Of a stretch of DNA of 21,894 bases, positions 6,010 to 13,073 are shown one piece after another. The notes beneath the pieces were generated by a model that was given only the letters and a program-made list of their open reading frames with translations, had not been told where the DNA came from and ran no database searches. This DNA comes from Anaerolineales bacterium. Its GTDB lineage: Bacteria > Chloroflexota > Anaerolineae > 4572-78 > J111. The stretch is from NCBI GenBank assembly GCA_012032575.1, contig JAAUSP010000056.1:1-21894 (forward strand). The letters run 5' to 3'. Position numbers and translations under genes: made by a program. Numbering within the stretch: position 1 is the stretch's first letter; each line of letters opens with the position of its first letter.

Positions 6010-7315
6010 ATGACTGTAGCATCCTCTGTTTCCCCAGCGCAGCCGGCGGTTCAAGAAACGCCCGGCCAGCACATGTTGAATTCGGCGCTGCACCACCTTG
6101 ATGATGCGGCTGAACGGCTCAAGCTTAACCCCAATTTACATCGTGTCTTGCGCAGTTGCGAGCGGTCGCTGACCGTCTCCCTGCCCATTGAATTGGACGA
6201 CGGCGAAACCGCTGTCTACACCGGCTATCGCGTCCAGCACACCAGCGTGCCCGGTCCGTGCAAGGGCGGCGTCCGCTTCCACGCCGATGTGTCCCTGGAA
6301 GAAGTGACCGCGCTGGCCCAATTGATGACCTGGAAATGCGCTGTGCTCAACCTACCCTACGGCGGGCCAAAGGCGGCATCTGCGTCAGCCCCAACACCCT
6401 CTCCGAAAATGAACTGCGCCGCCTGACCCGACGCTACACCTATGCCATTATGCCCATTATCGGCCCCAAAAGAGATATCCCCGCCCCCGATGTCAACACC
6501 GACGAGCGGACCATGGCCTGGATGAGCGATACCTACAGCATGCTTCGCACTGAAGCCAGCCAGGAAATTGTGACCGGCAAACCGCTGATCCTGGGCGGCA
6601 GCGCCGGTCGGGCCGACGCCACCGGGCTGGGCGTCGCCATTATTGCCGAAAATACGATGCGGCGCTACGGCACACCTGTCGAAGGGCAACCGTTGTGGTG
6701 CAGGGCTTTGGCAAGGTTGGCTACTGGACGGCCCACTACCTGGCCCGGGATGGTTGCAAGGTGGTGGCGGTCAGTGATGTGTCGGGCGGTTACTATAATC
6801 CGCAGGGGTTGGATGTCGAAGGGATGCTGGCCTATACCCGCACCTCGCCCACCCGCACCCTGGCCGGCTACGCCCCGCTTGGCGTTGAAACTGTCAGCAA
6901 TGAGGATTTGTTACTACTCCCCTGTGACGTGTTGATTCCCGCCGCGCTTGAAGATCAAATTACGGTGCGCAATGCGGACCGGATTCGCGCCCGCTACATT
7001 GTCGAAGGGGCCAACGGCCCGACCAGCGCGGCGGCGGACAATATTCTGTACCAGCGCGGGGTGATTGTAGCGCCTGATATTCTGGCCAATGCCGGCGGGG
7101 TAACGGTGAGCTATTTTGAGTGGGTGCAGGGCTTGCAGGCGTTTCAGTGGGATTTGGACGAAGTGCAGAAAAATCTGCGCCGCTTTTTGTACAACGCCTT
7201 CGATCAGGTCTGTGATTTCAGCGAGGCGAATAAAGTATCGCTGCGCCAGGGCGCGTTTATGCTGGCCGTTTCGCGGGTCGCCGAGGCGCTGGATCAGCGG
7301 GGTATATTCCCCTAA
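6010..7315 (+). CDS. gdhA: glutamate dehydrogenase (Glu/Leu/Phe/Val family), frameshifted in this sequence
   Basis: Catalyses reversible NAD(P)-dependent deamination of glutamate to 2-oxoglutarate. The N-terminal domain has GPCKGGVRFHADVSLEEV and LMTWKCAVLNLPYGG, followed after a frame change by AKGGICVSP; these hold the substrate- and catalysis-linked lysines. RDIPAPDVNTDERTMAW carries the conserved Asp. The dinucleotide domain begins VVVQGFGKVGYWTA (GxGxxG), and the C-terminus VIVAPDILANAGGVTVSYFEWVQ is typical. Two single-base losses break it: at GGG 6364-6366 and at AACC 6688-6691. Restoring one base at each gives about 435 residues, the normal length, so sequencing error is likelier than a pseudogene. 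The ATG at 6010 follows GTGAGG; an upstream TTG (5989) is less likely. Monocistronic by context. Confidence 0.9.
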
Positions 7316-7402
7316 CCCGGACAAGTTGGAGTCAAAGATTTTCGCCACGAATTAACACGAAAGATTTTAGCGAAATTCGGGTAATCCTTGGCAAAGGTGC
7401 AG

Positions 7403-8000
7403 TCAACCTGAAGTCTTGGATGCGCCCAATCCGCCCAGAATAAGGGTCCACACGCCCTCAAATGCAGCTTCGATGCCGGGGTCAGCCCACTCAGCGGCAT
7501 GAGCCGGGTTGTGGAAGCGGCCGGTCGCGTCGAAAACGGCCCGTCCGGCGGCAAGAGGGTCCGCCACCGTAAACTCGCCCTGGGCCACGCCGTCGCTAAT
7601 GATCCGGGCAAGCTGCCCGGTGAGTTCGTTGACATGCGCCTTGACCACATCCCGCGCATCCGCCGCAATTTCCAGATAGGTCGCAAACATCTCCGGGTCG
7701 TCGAAGGCTCGCTTCCGTTTGGACATTATCAGAAGATCGAGCCAGCGCCGTAAACGCTTCGGAGCGGGGCCGGCCTCCGCCGCCACCGCGGCCAACGGGG
7801 CCGATACTTCGGCCAGCCACCGCTCCGTTACCGCATCGCGCAGCGCCGCTTTGCTTGAAAAATGGCGATAAACGCTGCCATGGCTGACCCCCAGCGCCCG
7901 CGCGACATCAACAACCGTGGCCTTGGCCGGGCCAAAAGCGGCGGAGAACTTCCTCTGCCGCCTCAAGGATTTGCCGGGGGGTCAGCGCCGACTCATTCAT
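7403..8000 (-). CDS. TetR/AcrR-family transcriptional regulator, frameshifted in this sequence
   Basis: A repressor-type DNA-binding protein of about 198 residues once one base is corrected. The helix-turn-helix reads ATVVDVARALGVSHGSVYRHFSSKAALRDAV, a canonical TetR recognition helix. The C-terminal ligand domain is variable and includes RAFDDPEMFATYLEIAADARDVV. The true start is the ATG at 8000 (MNESALTPRQILEAAEEVLRRF), after which an extra base in AAAA (7934-7937 on the plus strand) throws off the frame just before GPAKATVVD. The ATG overlaps the stop of the aldo/keto reductase gene (ATGA), so the two are translationally coupled and the regulator probably controls its own operon through the operator at 9082-9109. 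The downstream 80 bases hold AT-rich words (AAAGATTTTCGC/AAAGATTTTAGC) with no gene. Confidence 0.85.
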
Positions 8001-9011
8001 GCTGCTGGCACTCCCCGGCGTTCGCTGTCGAGGTGAGCCATTTGGGCCGTGGGGTAGCGGTCGCCCGCTGCCGCTCCGGGTGGGACTGCCCGCTCGATCT
8101 GGGCCAGGTCACCGCCGGTCAGATTGAAGCTGAGCGCTCCCAACGCCTCAGCCAGGCGATCACGCCGCCGCGCACCGACCAGCGGCACAATATCCTGCCC
8201 CTGCGCCAGTACCCAGGCAACCGCCACCTGGGCCACGGTTGCGCCCTTCGTCTCGGCAACTGTCCGCAGCGCCTCGACCAACGACAGATTGTGCTCAAGA
8301 TTCTCCGCGCTAAAACGAGGACTGAAACTGCGGAAATCCCCCGGCATCAAAGCCCGCTCCTTTTGACCAATGGCCGCTGATCAGGCCGCGCGACAGCACC
8401 CCGTAAGCGGTTATGCCAATGCCAAGCTCCCGGCAAGTGGGCAGAATGTCGGCCTCGATGCCGCGTGAGATCAGCGAGTATTCAATCTGGACATCGGCGA
8501 TGGGATGCACCGCCGCCGCGCGGCGGATGGTCTCCGCTCCGGTTTCCGAGAGACCGATGTGCCGGACATAACCCGCCCGGACCATATCGGCCATCGCGCC
8601 GGTGGTTTCCTCAATCGGCACGGCCGGGTCAACGCGGGCCAGGCGATAGATGTCCACATAATCGGTACCCAGCCGGCGCAACGTATAGGTCAGAAAGTTT
8701 TTGACGGCAGCGGGACGGCCATCAATGCCATGCCAGCTATGATCGGGGCCGCGCAGAGCGCCAAATTTTATGCTGATTATCGCCTGTTCGCGGGCATGAC
8801 CGCGCAGGGCGTCACGCAGCAGTAGTTCATTGTGGCCCATGCCGTAAAAGTCGCCGCTGTCGAACAGATTGATGCCGGCTTCCAGCGCCGCGTGGATGGT
8901 GGCGATGCTTTCGGCCTCATCGGTGGGGCCGTATAGATCCGACATGCCCATGCAGCCCAGACCCACCGCCGACACTTGCGGACCCGTTGAACCAAGTTTA
9001 CGTATCATCAT
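7997..9011 (-). CDS. aldo/keto reductase, frameshifted in this sequence
   Basis: An NADPH-dependent carbonyl reductase of the AKR superfamily, about 337 residues after correction. The N-terminus MMIRKLGSTGPQVSAVGLGC and INLFDSGDFYGMGHNE are diagnostic. Of the catalytic tetrad, Asp51, Tyr56 and Lys82 (ISIKFG) are present, but the usual His lies in DIYRLARVDP, where it is Ala125; a subfamily with this YRxAR motif exists. The C-terminal NADPH-binding part (DIVPLVGARRRDRLAEALGA) is in the next frame: an extra base near 8359 (GG on the coding strand) separates GHWSK from ERALMPGDFR. GGAG precedes the ATG by nine bases. It is first in an operon with the TetR regulator, behind a near-perfect promoter. 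The substrate is unknown; detoxification of a reactive carbonyl sensed by the regulator is inferred. Confidence 0.88.
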
Positions 9012-9068
9012 AAAAGTAGTCTCCTATCGGTAAGAAAAGAATATAGAGCCTATCCACCAGATAGGAAG

Positions 9069-9120
9069 AGTATAAACTATCAACTGACAGATGTCAATAT
9101 TTGTCAGTTAAAATTTGTCA
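9069..9120 (-). promoter_or_regulatory. AKR-tetR promoter with palindromic operator
   Basis: On the minus strand, TTGACA (9092-9097), 17 bases and TATACT (9069-9074) make a near-consensus sigma-70 promoter. The -35 lies inside a 28-bp palindrome with arms AACTGACA (9082-9089) and TGTCAGTT (9102-9109), and inside a tighter TGACA-GA-TGTCA (9085-9096). Half-sites TGTCA recur at 9092, 9102 and 9116. This is the layout expected for TetR repression by promoter occlusion. Confidence 0.8.
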
Positions 9121-9127
9121 GATTGTT

Positions 9128-9382
9128 TTAGCCTACGTCCCGCCGTGTCCAGCCGCGCCCCTGGCAGGTTTTGCACTTGGTTAGCCCAAAATGTTTGCTG
9201 CCCTTACCGGCGCAGGTTTCACATTCCTCGATGCGCCAGCGATTCCGGCCCCGGCCAAAACACTCGCGGCAGGTCAGATCGCCCAGTCCCGGCTCATAGC
9301 CGCTGCCGCCGCAGTGACGGCAGTGCTCTTCATAAGCCTCGCCGATAGCTGCGGGTGGTTTGACGGGATAGTGTCTTTTCAT
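9128..9382 (-). CDS. stand-alone DnaJ-type cysteine-rich zinc-finger protein
   Basis: An 84-residue protein made almost entirely of one DnaJ-like zinc-binding domain: four CxxCxGxG motifs, CRHCGGSG, CRECFGRG, CETCAGKG and CKTCQGRG, at roughly residues 21-28, 38-45, 54-61 and 69-76. The J-domain, Gly/Phe linker and substrate-binding domains of DnaJ are absent. In DnaJ the motifs pair 1-4 and 2-3 to bind two zinc ions and aid substrate binding; small stand-alone versions exist as thiol or assembly factors, with unclear roles. Start ATG at 9382 has a modest AAAGAGCTT ribosome site. It lies between the LLM oxidoreductase and the AKR promoter, separated from the former by a word-palindrome. dnaK is 10 kb away in the same window, but no functional link can be shown. 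Confidence 0.8.
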   Translation of the reverse strand: MKRHYPVKPPAAIGEAYEEHCRHCGGSGYEPGLGDLTCRECFGRGRNRWRIEECETCAGKGSKHFGLTKCKTCQGRGWTRRDVG

Positions 9383-9417
9383 AAGCTCTTTGCCTTTGGG
9401 CCAAACTTTAAACTTTT

Positions 9418-9481
9418 GATACGTGATGCGTGATACGTGAGGAATTCAGATAAAAATCTCACGCATCACGCATCACGCATC
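9418..9481. repeat. word-palindrome of three 7-bp units
   Basis: The left arm (9418-9441) is GATACGT-GATGCGT-GATACGT-GAG. The right arm (9458-9481) is its complement with two transitions. The loop is 16 bases. The right arm reaches into the TGA stop (9480-9482) of the LLM oxidoreductase. The tandem-within-inverted design is the same as at other gene ends in this window. Confidence 0.8.
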
Positions 9482-10406
9482 ATCTCTTAAAGTGCGGCAT
9501 TACCTCGTCAATAAACAAATTAATTCCCTCCACCCCCGGCTCGTCGGCGAAGCCAAAAATGAAGCAATTTACGCCTAGCGACGTATAATGCTGCAATTGG
9601 GTTATCACTTGGGCGGGAGTGCCCAGAATAGGGGTATCTTCCGGCCAGATGGGATAGCTTCGCATGGCCGCTTCGGCTTGCTGGCGGGTGGAGGCCAGGC
9701 TGATGACGCCGGCCCAGGTTTTGCGGATGCTGGCCGGGTCGCGGCCTACATCGGCGCAGTGTTGTGCGAGTACCTTAATTTTGTGAGCGTAGGTCTCCGG
9801 GGTGACGCCGACCAAATTCCACCAATCGGCGTGCTGGGCGATGAGCCGCAGCATCAACTTTTCGCCGCCGCCGCCGATCATCACCGGCGGTGGGGGAACG
9901 GGTTTGGGCTGGCATACAGCTTTTTCAATCCGGTAGTGCTGGCCGTGAAAGGTCGCTTCGGGTTGGGCCGGGTCCCACATGGCCCGGCAAATCTGGACCA
10001 CTTCGGCCAGTTGAGCGATGCGAACCGGCAGCGGCGGGAAGTCGTAGCCATAGGCGTGGTACTCTTCTTCTTTCCAGCCGGCGCCTAACCCCAAAATAAA
10101 GCGACCGCCGCTCAACCCTTGCAGGGTCGCCGCCATTTTTGCCAGCAGCGCCGGATTGCGATAATTCTGCCCCAGCACCACCGAGCCAAAGTGCAGCGTC
10201 GGGTAAAGGCCGGCCAGATAGCTGAGGGCGGTCAGGGCTTCGGGCATATCTGCCTGGCCGTCTATGAAATGATCGGGTATCCAGGCTGAATGAAAATGAC
10301 CGCTTAGACGGTCGAGGATGCGGCGGACCTGGGCGATGTAGGCTACATCAGGACCGGGGGGACGCCGCCGTCCGGTGGGGATTTCCCAGCCAAAATCTAT
10401 GGTCAT
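9480..10406 (-). CDS. LLM-class flavin/F420-dependent oxidoreductase
   Basis: A 308-residue luciferase-like monooxygenase (TIM barrel) using FMN or coenzyme F420. The N-terminal strand FGWEIPTGRRRPP, HFHSAWIPDHFI, LHFGSVVLGQNYRNPALLAKMAATLQGLSGGRFILGLGAGWKEEEYHAYGYDFP and VMIGGGGEKLMLRLIAQHADWWN are the characteristic blocks. The last two match the TIGR03560-like F420 subgroup seen in Actinobacteria and Chloroflexota. The ATG at 10406 follows GAAGGAACCCTT; an in-frame upstream start (10427) adds seven non-conserved residues. The substrate cannot be read from the sequence. It lies 88 bases after the nuclease gene on the same strand and may share its transcript, but word-palindromes sit on both sides. 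Cofactor choice between FMN and F420 is not settled. Confidence 0.85.
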   Translation of the reverse strand: MTIDFGWEIPTGRRRPPGPDVAYIAQVRRILDRLSGHFHSAWIPDHFIDGQADMPEALTALSYLAGLYPTLHFGSVVLGQNYRNPALLAKMAATLQGLSGGRFILGLGAGWKEEEYHAYGYDFPPLPVRIAQLAEVVQICRAMWDPAQPEATFHGQHYRIEKAVCQPKPVPPPPVMIGGGGEKLMLRLIAQHADWWNLVGVTPETYAHKIKVLAQHCADVGRDPASIRKTWAGVISLASTRQQAEAAMRSYPIWPEDTPILGTPAQVITQLQHYTSLGVNCFIFGFADEPGVEGINLFIDEVMPHFKR

Positions 10407-10431
10407 AAGGGTTCCTTCATCAGGCAAACGG

Positions 10432-10480
10432 GATGGATGGTTGGAAGACAGGTAAAATTCCCACCTCCCACCTTACCATC
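10432..10480. repeat. imperfect word-palindrome between nuclease and LLM genes
   Basis: The left arm (10432-10452) starts GATGGATGGTTGGAAGAC and the right arm (10460-10480) ends CACCTTACCATC. They are imperfectly complementary. The word GGTTGGAAGACNGG is shared with the palindrome at 18603-18661. Confidence 0.5.
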
Positions 10481-10494
10481 AGGCCGTATTTTAA

Positions 10495-10856
10495 TTAGTC
10501 ATCTTCTAACACTGTCGCCAAACCCTTATCCAGAAGTTCCTGGTTAAGGAGGGTGCCCTGGGTTAGAATCTGGTCGCTGTCGGTGCTGCCGGGCAGGTAA
10601 TGAACATCGGCCAGAAAGCGACCATACTTTCTATTTTGTAGGTTTTGATGACCACCGTGGAGCCTGGCGGAATAGCATCAACCACAAACTGCTTGGCCCG
10701 GAGACCTTCCGTCCGTTCAGCGCCCCGGATTTCCGGGGTGTTGATACGCCACAAGCGCAGATTCATTTTCTGGCGTAGGAAGAAGCCCAGGTCAACGTCT
10801 ACCCACAGGGTATCGCCGTCTACGATACGTTCTACTGTAGCCTTGTACTGAAACAT
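10495..10856 (-). CDS. staphylococcal-nuclease-like (SNase) protein, frameshifted in this sequence
   Basis: A compact thermonuclease-fold protein of about 120 residues, Ca-dependent phosphodiesterase by homology. The first frame gives FQYKATVERIVDGDTLWVDVDLG (Asp of DGDT) and LRLWRINTPEIRGAERTEG (the Arg and Glu that flank the active site in SNase). The reading frame then breaks: one base is missing at TTT 10628-10630, and the next frame continues KYGRFLADVHYLPG, holding the third catalytic Arg, to the stop at 10495. The ATG at 10856 has an excellent AAAGGAGA site. No signal peptide is present, so it is probably cytoplasmic or the fold is used for binding. It is divergent from the VanW gene and has its own extended -10 promoter. 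Confidence 0.85.
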
Positions 10857-10878
10857 GATCAGATCTCCTTTCAATCTT

Positions 10879-10887
10879 ATTATATCA
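10879..10887 (-). promoter_or_regulatory. extended -10 promoter of the SNase gene
   Basis: On the minus strand the string TGATATAAT is an exact extended -10 element ending 22 bases upstream of the ATG at 10856. The -35 is poor, as is usual for extended -10 promoters. Confidence 0.55.
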
Positions 10888-10913
10888 CACTTTTTAGCAT
10901 TACATAAGATGAG

Positions 10914-10942
10914 TTGACAGTGTTTCTAAACGTCGGTATAGT
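10914..10942 (+). promoter_or_regulatory. sigma-70 promoter of the VanW-family gene
   Basis: TTGACA (10914-10919), 17 bases, then TATAGT (10937-10942) is a near-consensus promoter. It lies back-to-back with the SNase promoter. The transcript would carry a leader of about 90 bases before the ATG at 11038. Confidence 0.75.
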
Positions 10943-11037
10943 ATAGGGAAAGTGTGGGCCACCTTTATTTACAGCCGCCGTTTCCCCTGGTATGATTATT
11001 GAAGCCTGATTTTCAGCCGTCTTTGTTGGGAATAAAT

Positions 11038-12864
11038 ATGACTCAGATTACCCAGCCTATTGTCAAACCCCTTAAATCCTCCCCGATCAGCCTGTGGTTG
11101 CCGGCCTTATTTGTTTTGGTCAGCGGCGGCCTGCTGGTGATTCTGGTTTTTTTGACCCTGGCTTACCAGGTGGTCTACCTTAACCGGGTTTATCCGGGGG
11201 TGTGGGCAGCCGGGATTGATGTGGGCGGGATGAGTCAGGCCGAAGTGACAACCCTCATCAGCCAGCGCGCCCCGGAGTACCTGACCCGCCAGGTAACGAT
11301 CCAATATGGTCTGGACACCTGGATTTACAGCGGCCAGGAATTGGGCATGCGGGTAGATGCCGCCACGACGGCCAACGCCGCCTATGCCATCGGGCGCAAA
11401 GGCGACCTCCTGGCCGATATGCTGACGCATTTGAGTTTGCTGCGCACCGCCCGCCGCATTGAGCCGATCATTCTCTACGATACCGGGCCAACCAACCAAC
11501 TGCTGCAAACCCTGGCCGACAAGATCAATCAAATGCCGCGGGATGCCCAACTGGTCATCCATCCCGACGCCCGGATTGAGGTCATTAAGGCCGAGCGAGG
11601 GCGGCGCATGAATGTCGAGGCCACCCAGCCGTTAATCGAAGCGGCGCTGTTTGAGAATAACGGCCAGGTGGTCAATCCGGTGGTCCAGCAAATTCTGCCT
11701 TCCGTGACCGACGTGGAGGCGGCGCGGCAGCAGGCTGAAAACCTGCTGGGGCGGCCGCTCCTTTTTCGCTTCAACGGGGAAACCGGCGTCACCGAATGGC
11801 GGCTGGAACGTGAGGCGCTGGTCGGCCTGATGGATATGAGCCAACAGGTCAACGACGCCGGCAAAACCGAGTATGTGATTACCCCCAACCGGGACAAATT
11901 TGCCCCTTACATTGAGCAAATGGCCCAGGCCCTGGAGCGAGAGCCGGTTGACGCCAAGCTCCAGTTTGACTCCGAAACCGGCCAGTTGAGCGTACTGCAA
12001 GCGAGTCAGGCGGGCCGCTCGCTGGATGTGGAGGCCACCTTTGAGCAGATTATGGTCCTCAAAAATCGGCAGACCCACCTGGTAGAACTGCCGGTGACGG
12101 TCAGGGAGCCGCTGATTTCCAGCAAAAATCTGGACAGCCTGGGCATCAAAGAACTGGTCTTTGATGCGACCTCTTATTTCAAGGGATCCAGCGAATCGCG
12201 TATGCAGAACATCGCCCTGGCTGCCTCTCAATTCAACAATGTCGTCATCCCGCCCGACGGCATCTTCTCTTTCAACGAGCACCTGGGGCCGGTGACTAAA
12301 GAAGCCGGGTTCAACGAGTCGTTGATTATTCAGGGCAATCGCACCAGCGTGGGGCTGGGCGGCGGAGTTTGCCAGGTCAGCACCACCGCGTTTCGGGCCG
12401 CTTTTTTGGGCGGTTATGAAATTGTCGAGCGCTGGGCGCACGGCTACCGGGTCGGCTGGTACGAGACCAACTCGGTGCCGGGGCTGGATGCGACTGTGTT
12501 TACGCCCGATGTGGATTTCAAGTTTCGCAACGACACCCCTTATCATTTGCTCATCCAGACATCCAGCGACCTGGAAGCCGGGACCGTGACCTTCTATTTT
12601 TACAGCACCAAAAGCGGCCGGGAAGTGACCGTGTCGGAACCGGACATGGGCAAGCCTATCAAACACGGCCCGCCCCTCTATGAAAAAGACCCAACTTTGC
12701 CTCTGGGGATGACCAAGCAGGTAGATTGGGCGGTGGACGGCCTGGATGTATCAATCACCCGCACGGTCAAAGAGGGCGACAAAGTTATTCACCAGGATGA
12801 AATTTTTAGCCATTACGAACCCTGGCGGGCCGTGTTTAAAGTCGGTACGGGCGGCCGGACCTGA
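11038..12864 (+). CDS. VanW/YoaR-like peptidoglycan-binding membrane protein
   Basis: A 608-residue envelope protein. One membrane helix (about residues 19-43) anchors an extracytoplasmic part. Residues about 60-390 contain two repeats of the YoaR-type putative peptidoglycan-binding domain (GIDVGGMSQAEVTTLI, then EALVGLMDMS and DAKLQFDSETGQLSV). Residues about 400-540 are the VanW domain: FNNVVIPPDGIFSFNEHLGPVT, LGGGVCQVSTTAFRAAFLGGYEIVERWAHGYRVGWYE and DATVFTPDVDFKFRNDTPYHLLI. VanW proteins occur in some glycopeptide-resistance clusters, but most, as here, are core cell-wall proteins of undefined activity. The C-terminus is G5-like (VSITRTVKEGDKVIHQDEIFSHY). The ATG at 11038 begins the cytoplasmic leader; an upstream TTG at 10999 is less likely. 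An own promoter and terminator bracket it. Confidence 0.88.
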   Translation: MTQITQPIVKPLKSSPISLWLPALFVLVSGGLLVILVFLTLAYQVVYLNRVYPGVWAAGIDVGGMSQAEVTTLISQRAPEYLTRQVTIQYGLDTWIYSGQELGMRVDAATTANAAYAIGRKGDLLADMLTHLSLLRTARRIEPIILYDTGPTNQLLQTLADKINQMPRDAQLVIHPDARIEVIKAERGRRMNVEATQPLIEAALFENNGQVVNPVVQQILPSVTDVEAARQQAENLLGRPLLFRFNGETGVTEWRLEREALVGLMDMSQQVNDAGKTEYVITPNRDKFAPYIEQMAQALEREPVDAKLQFDSETGQLSVLQASQAGRSLDVEATFEQIMVLKNRQTHLVELPVTVREPLISSKNLDSLGIKELVFDATSYFKGSSESRMQNIALAASQFNNVVIPPDGIFSFNEHLGPVTKEAGFNESLIIQGNRTSVGLGGGVCQVSTTAFRAAFLGGYEIVERWAHGYRVGWYETNSVPGLDATVFTPDVDFKFRNDTPYHLLIQTSSDLEAGTVTFYFYSTKSGREVTVSEPDMGKPIKHGPPLYEKDPTLPLGMTKQVDWAVDGLDVSITRTVKEGDKVIHQDEIFSHYEPWRAVFKVGTGGRT

Positions 12865-12892
12865 TCTATCCTGTATCCCTTTTGAAACTTCG

Positions 12893-12917
12893 GGGCGCAC
12901 ATGGTGCGCCCTTTCTT
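12893..12917 (+). terminator. intrinsic terminator after the VanW-family gene
   Basis: GGGCGCAC (12893-12900) and GTGCGCCC (12904-12911) form a perfect 8-bp stem with a 3-base loop, followed by TTTCTT. It lies about 30 bases after the stop. Confidence 0.8.
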
Positions 12918-12998
12918 GTTGCAAGGACTACTTTCTACTTTACAAAAAACCGTTCTGCCTCTATCATTAGAGGTAATTACCACGGAAAAAGCAGCGAG

Positions 12999-13053
12999 CA
13001 GTGATCAGTTATCAGTCTGCCTACCGATTACTGACTACTGGTTACTGACTACT
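12999..13053. repeat. word-palindrome upstream of the receiver-GAF gene
   Basis: The left arm (12999-13017) repeats a 7-bp word CAGTNAN three times. The right arm (13026-13053) repeats the complement (TACTGAC, TACTGGT, TACTGAC). The arms match imperfectly. It lies only 20 bases before the GTG start, so here the element is in a 5' leader rather than a 3' end. Confidence 0.6.
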
Positions 13054-13073
13054 CTCTTCTCAGGAGAACAAGC

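Noticed and set aside
9418..9481. CRISPR-like repeats
   Set aside because: Units are 7 bp, contiguous without spacers, and inverted; no cas genes are present.
11632..12666. 344-residue open frame opposite the VanW gene
   Set aside because: Shadow of a GC-rich gene with strong family signatures on the plus strand.
11038..12864. Vancomycin-resistance locus because of VanW
   Set aside because: No vanHAX, vanS/R or vanY genes are present; the VanW domain with YoaR-type repeats is common in core envelope proteins.
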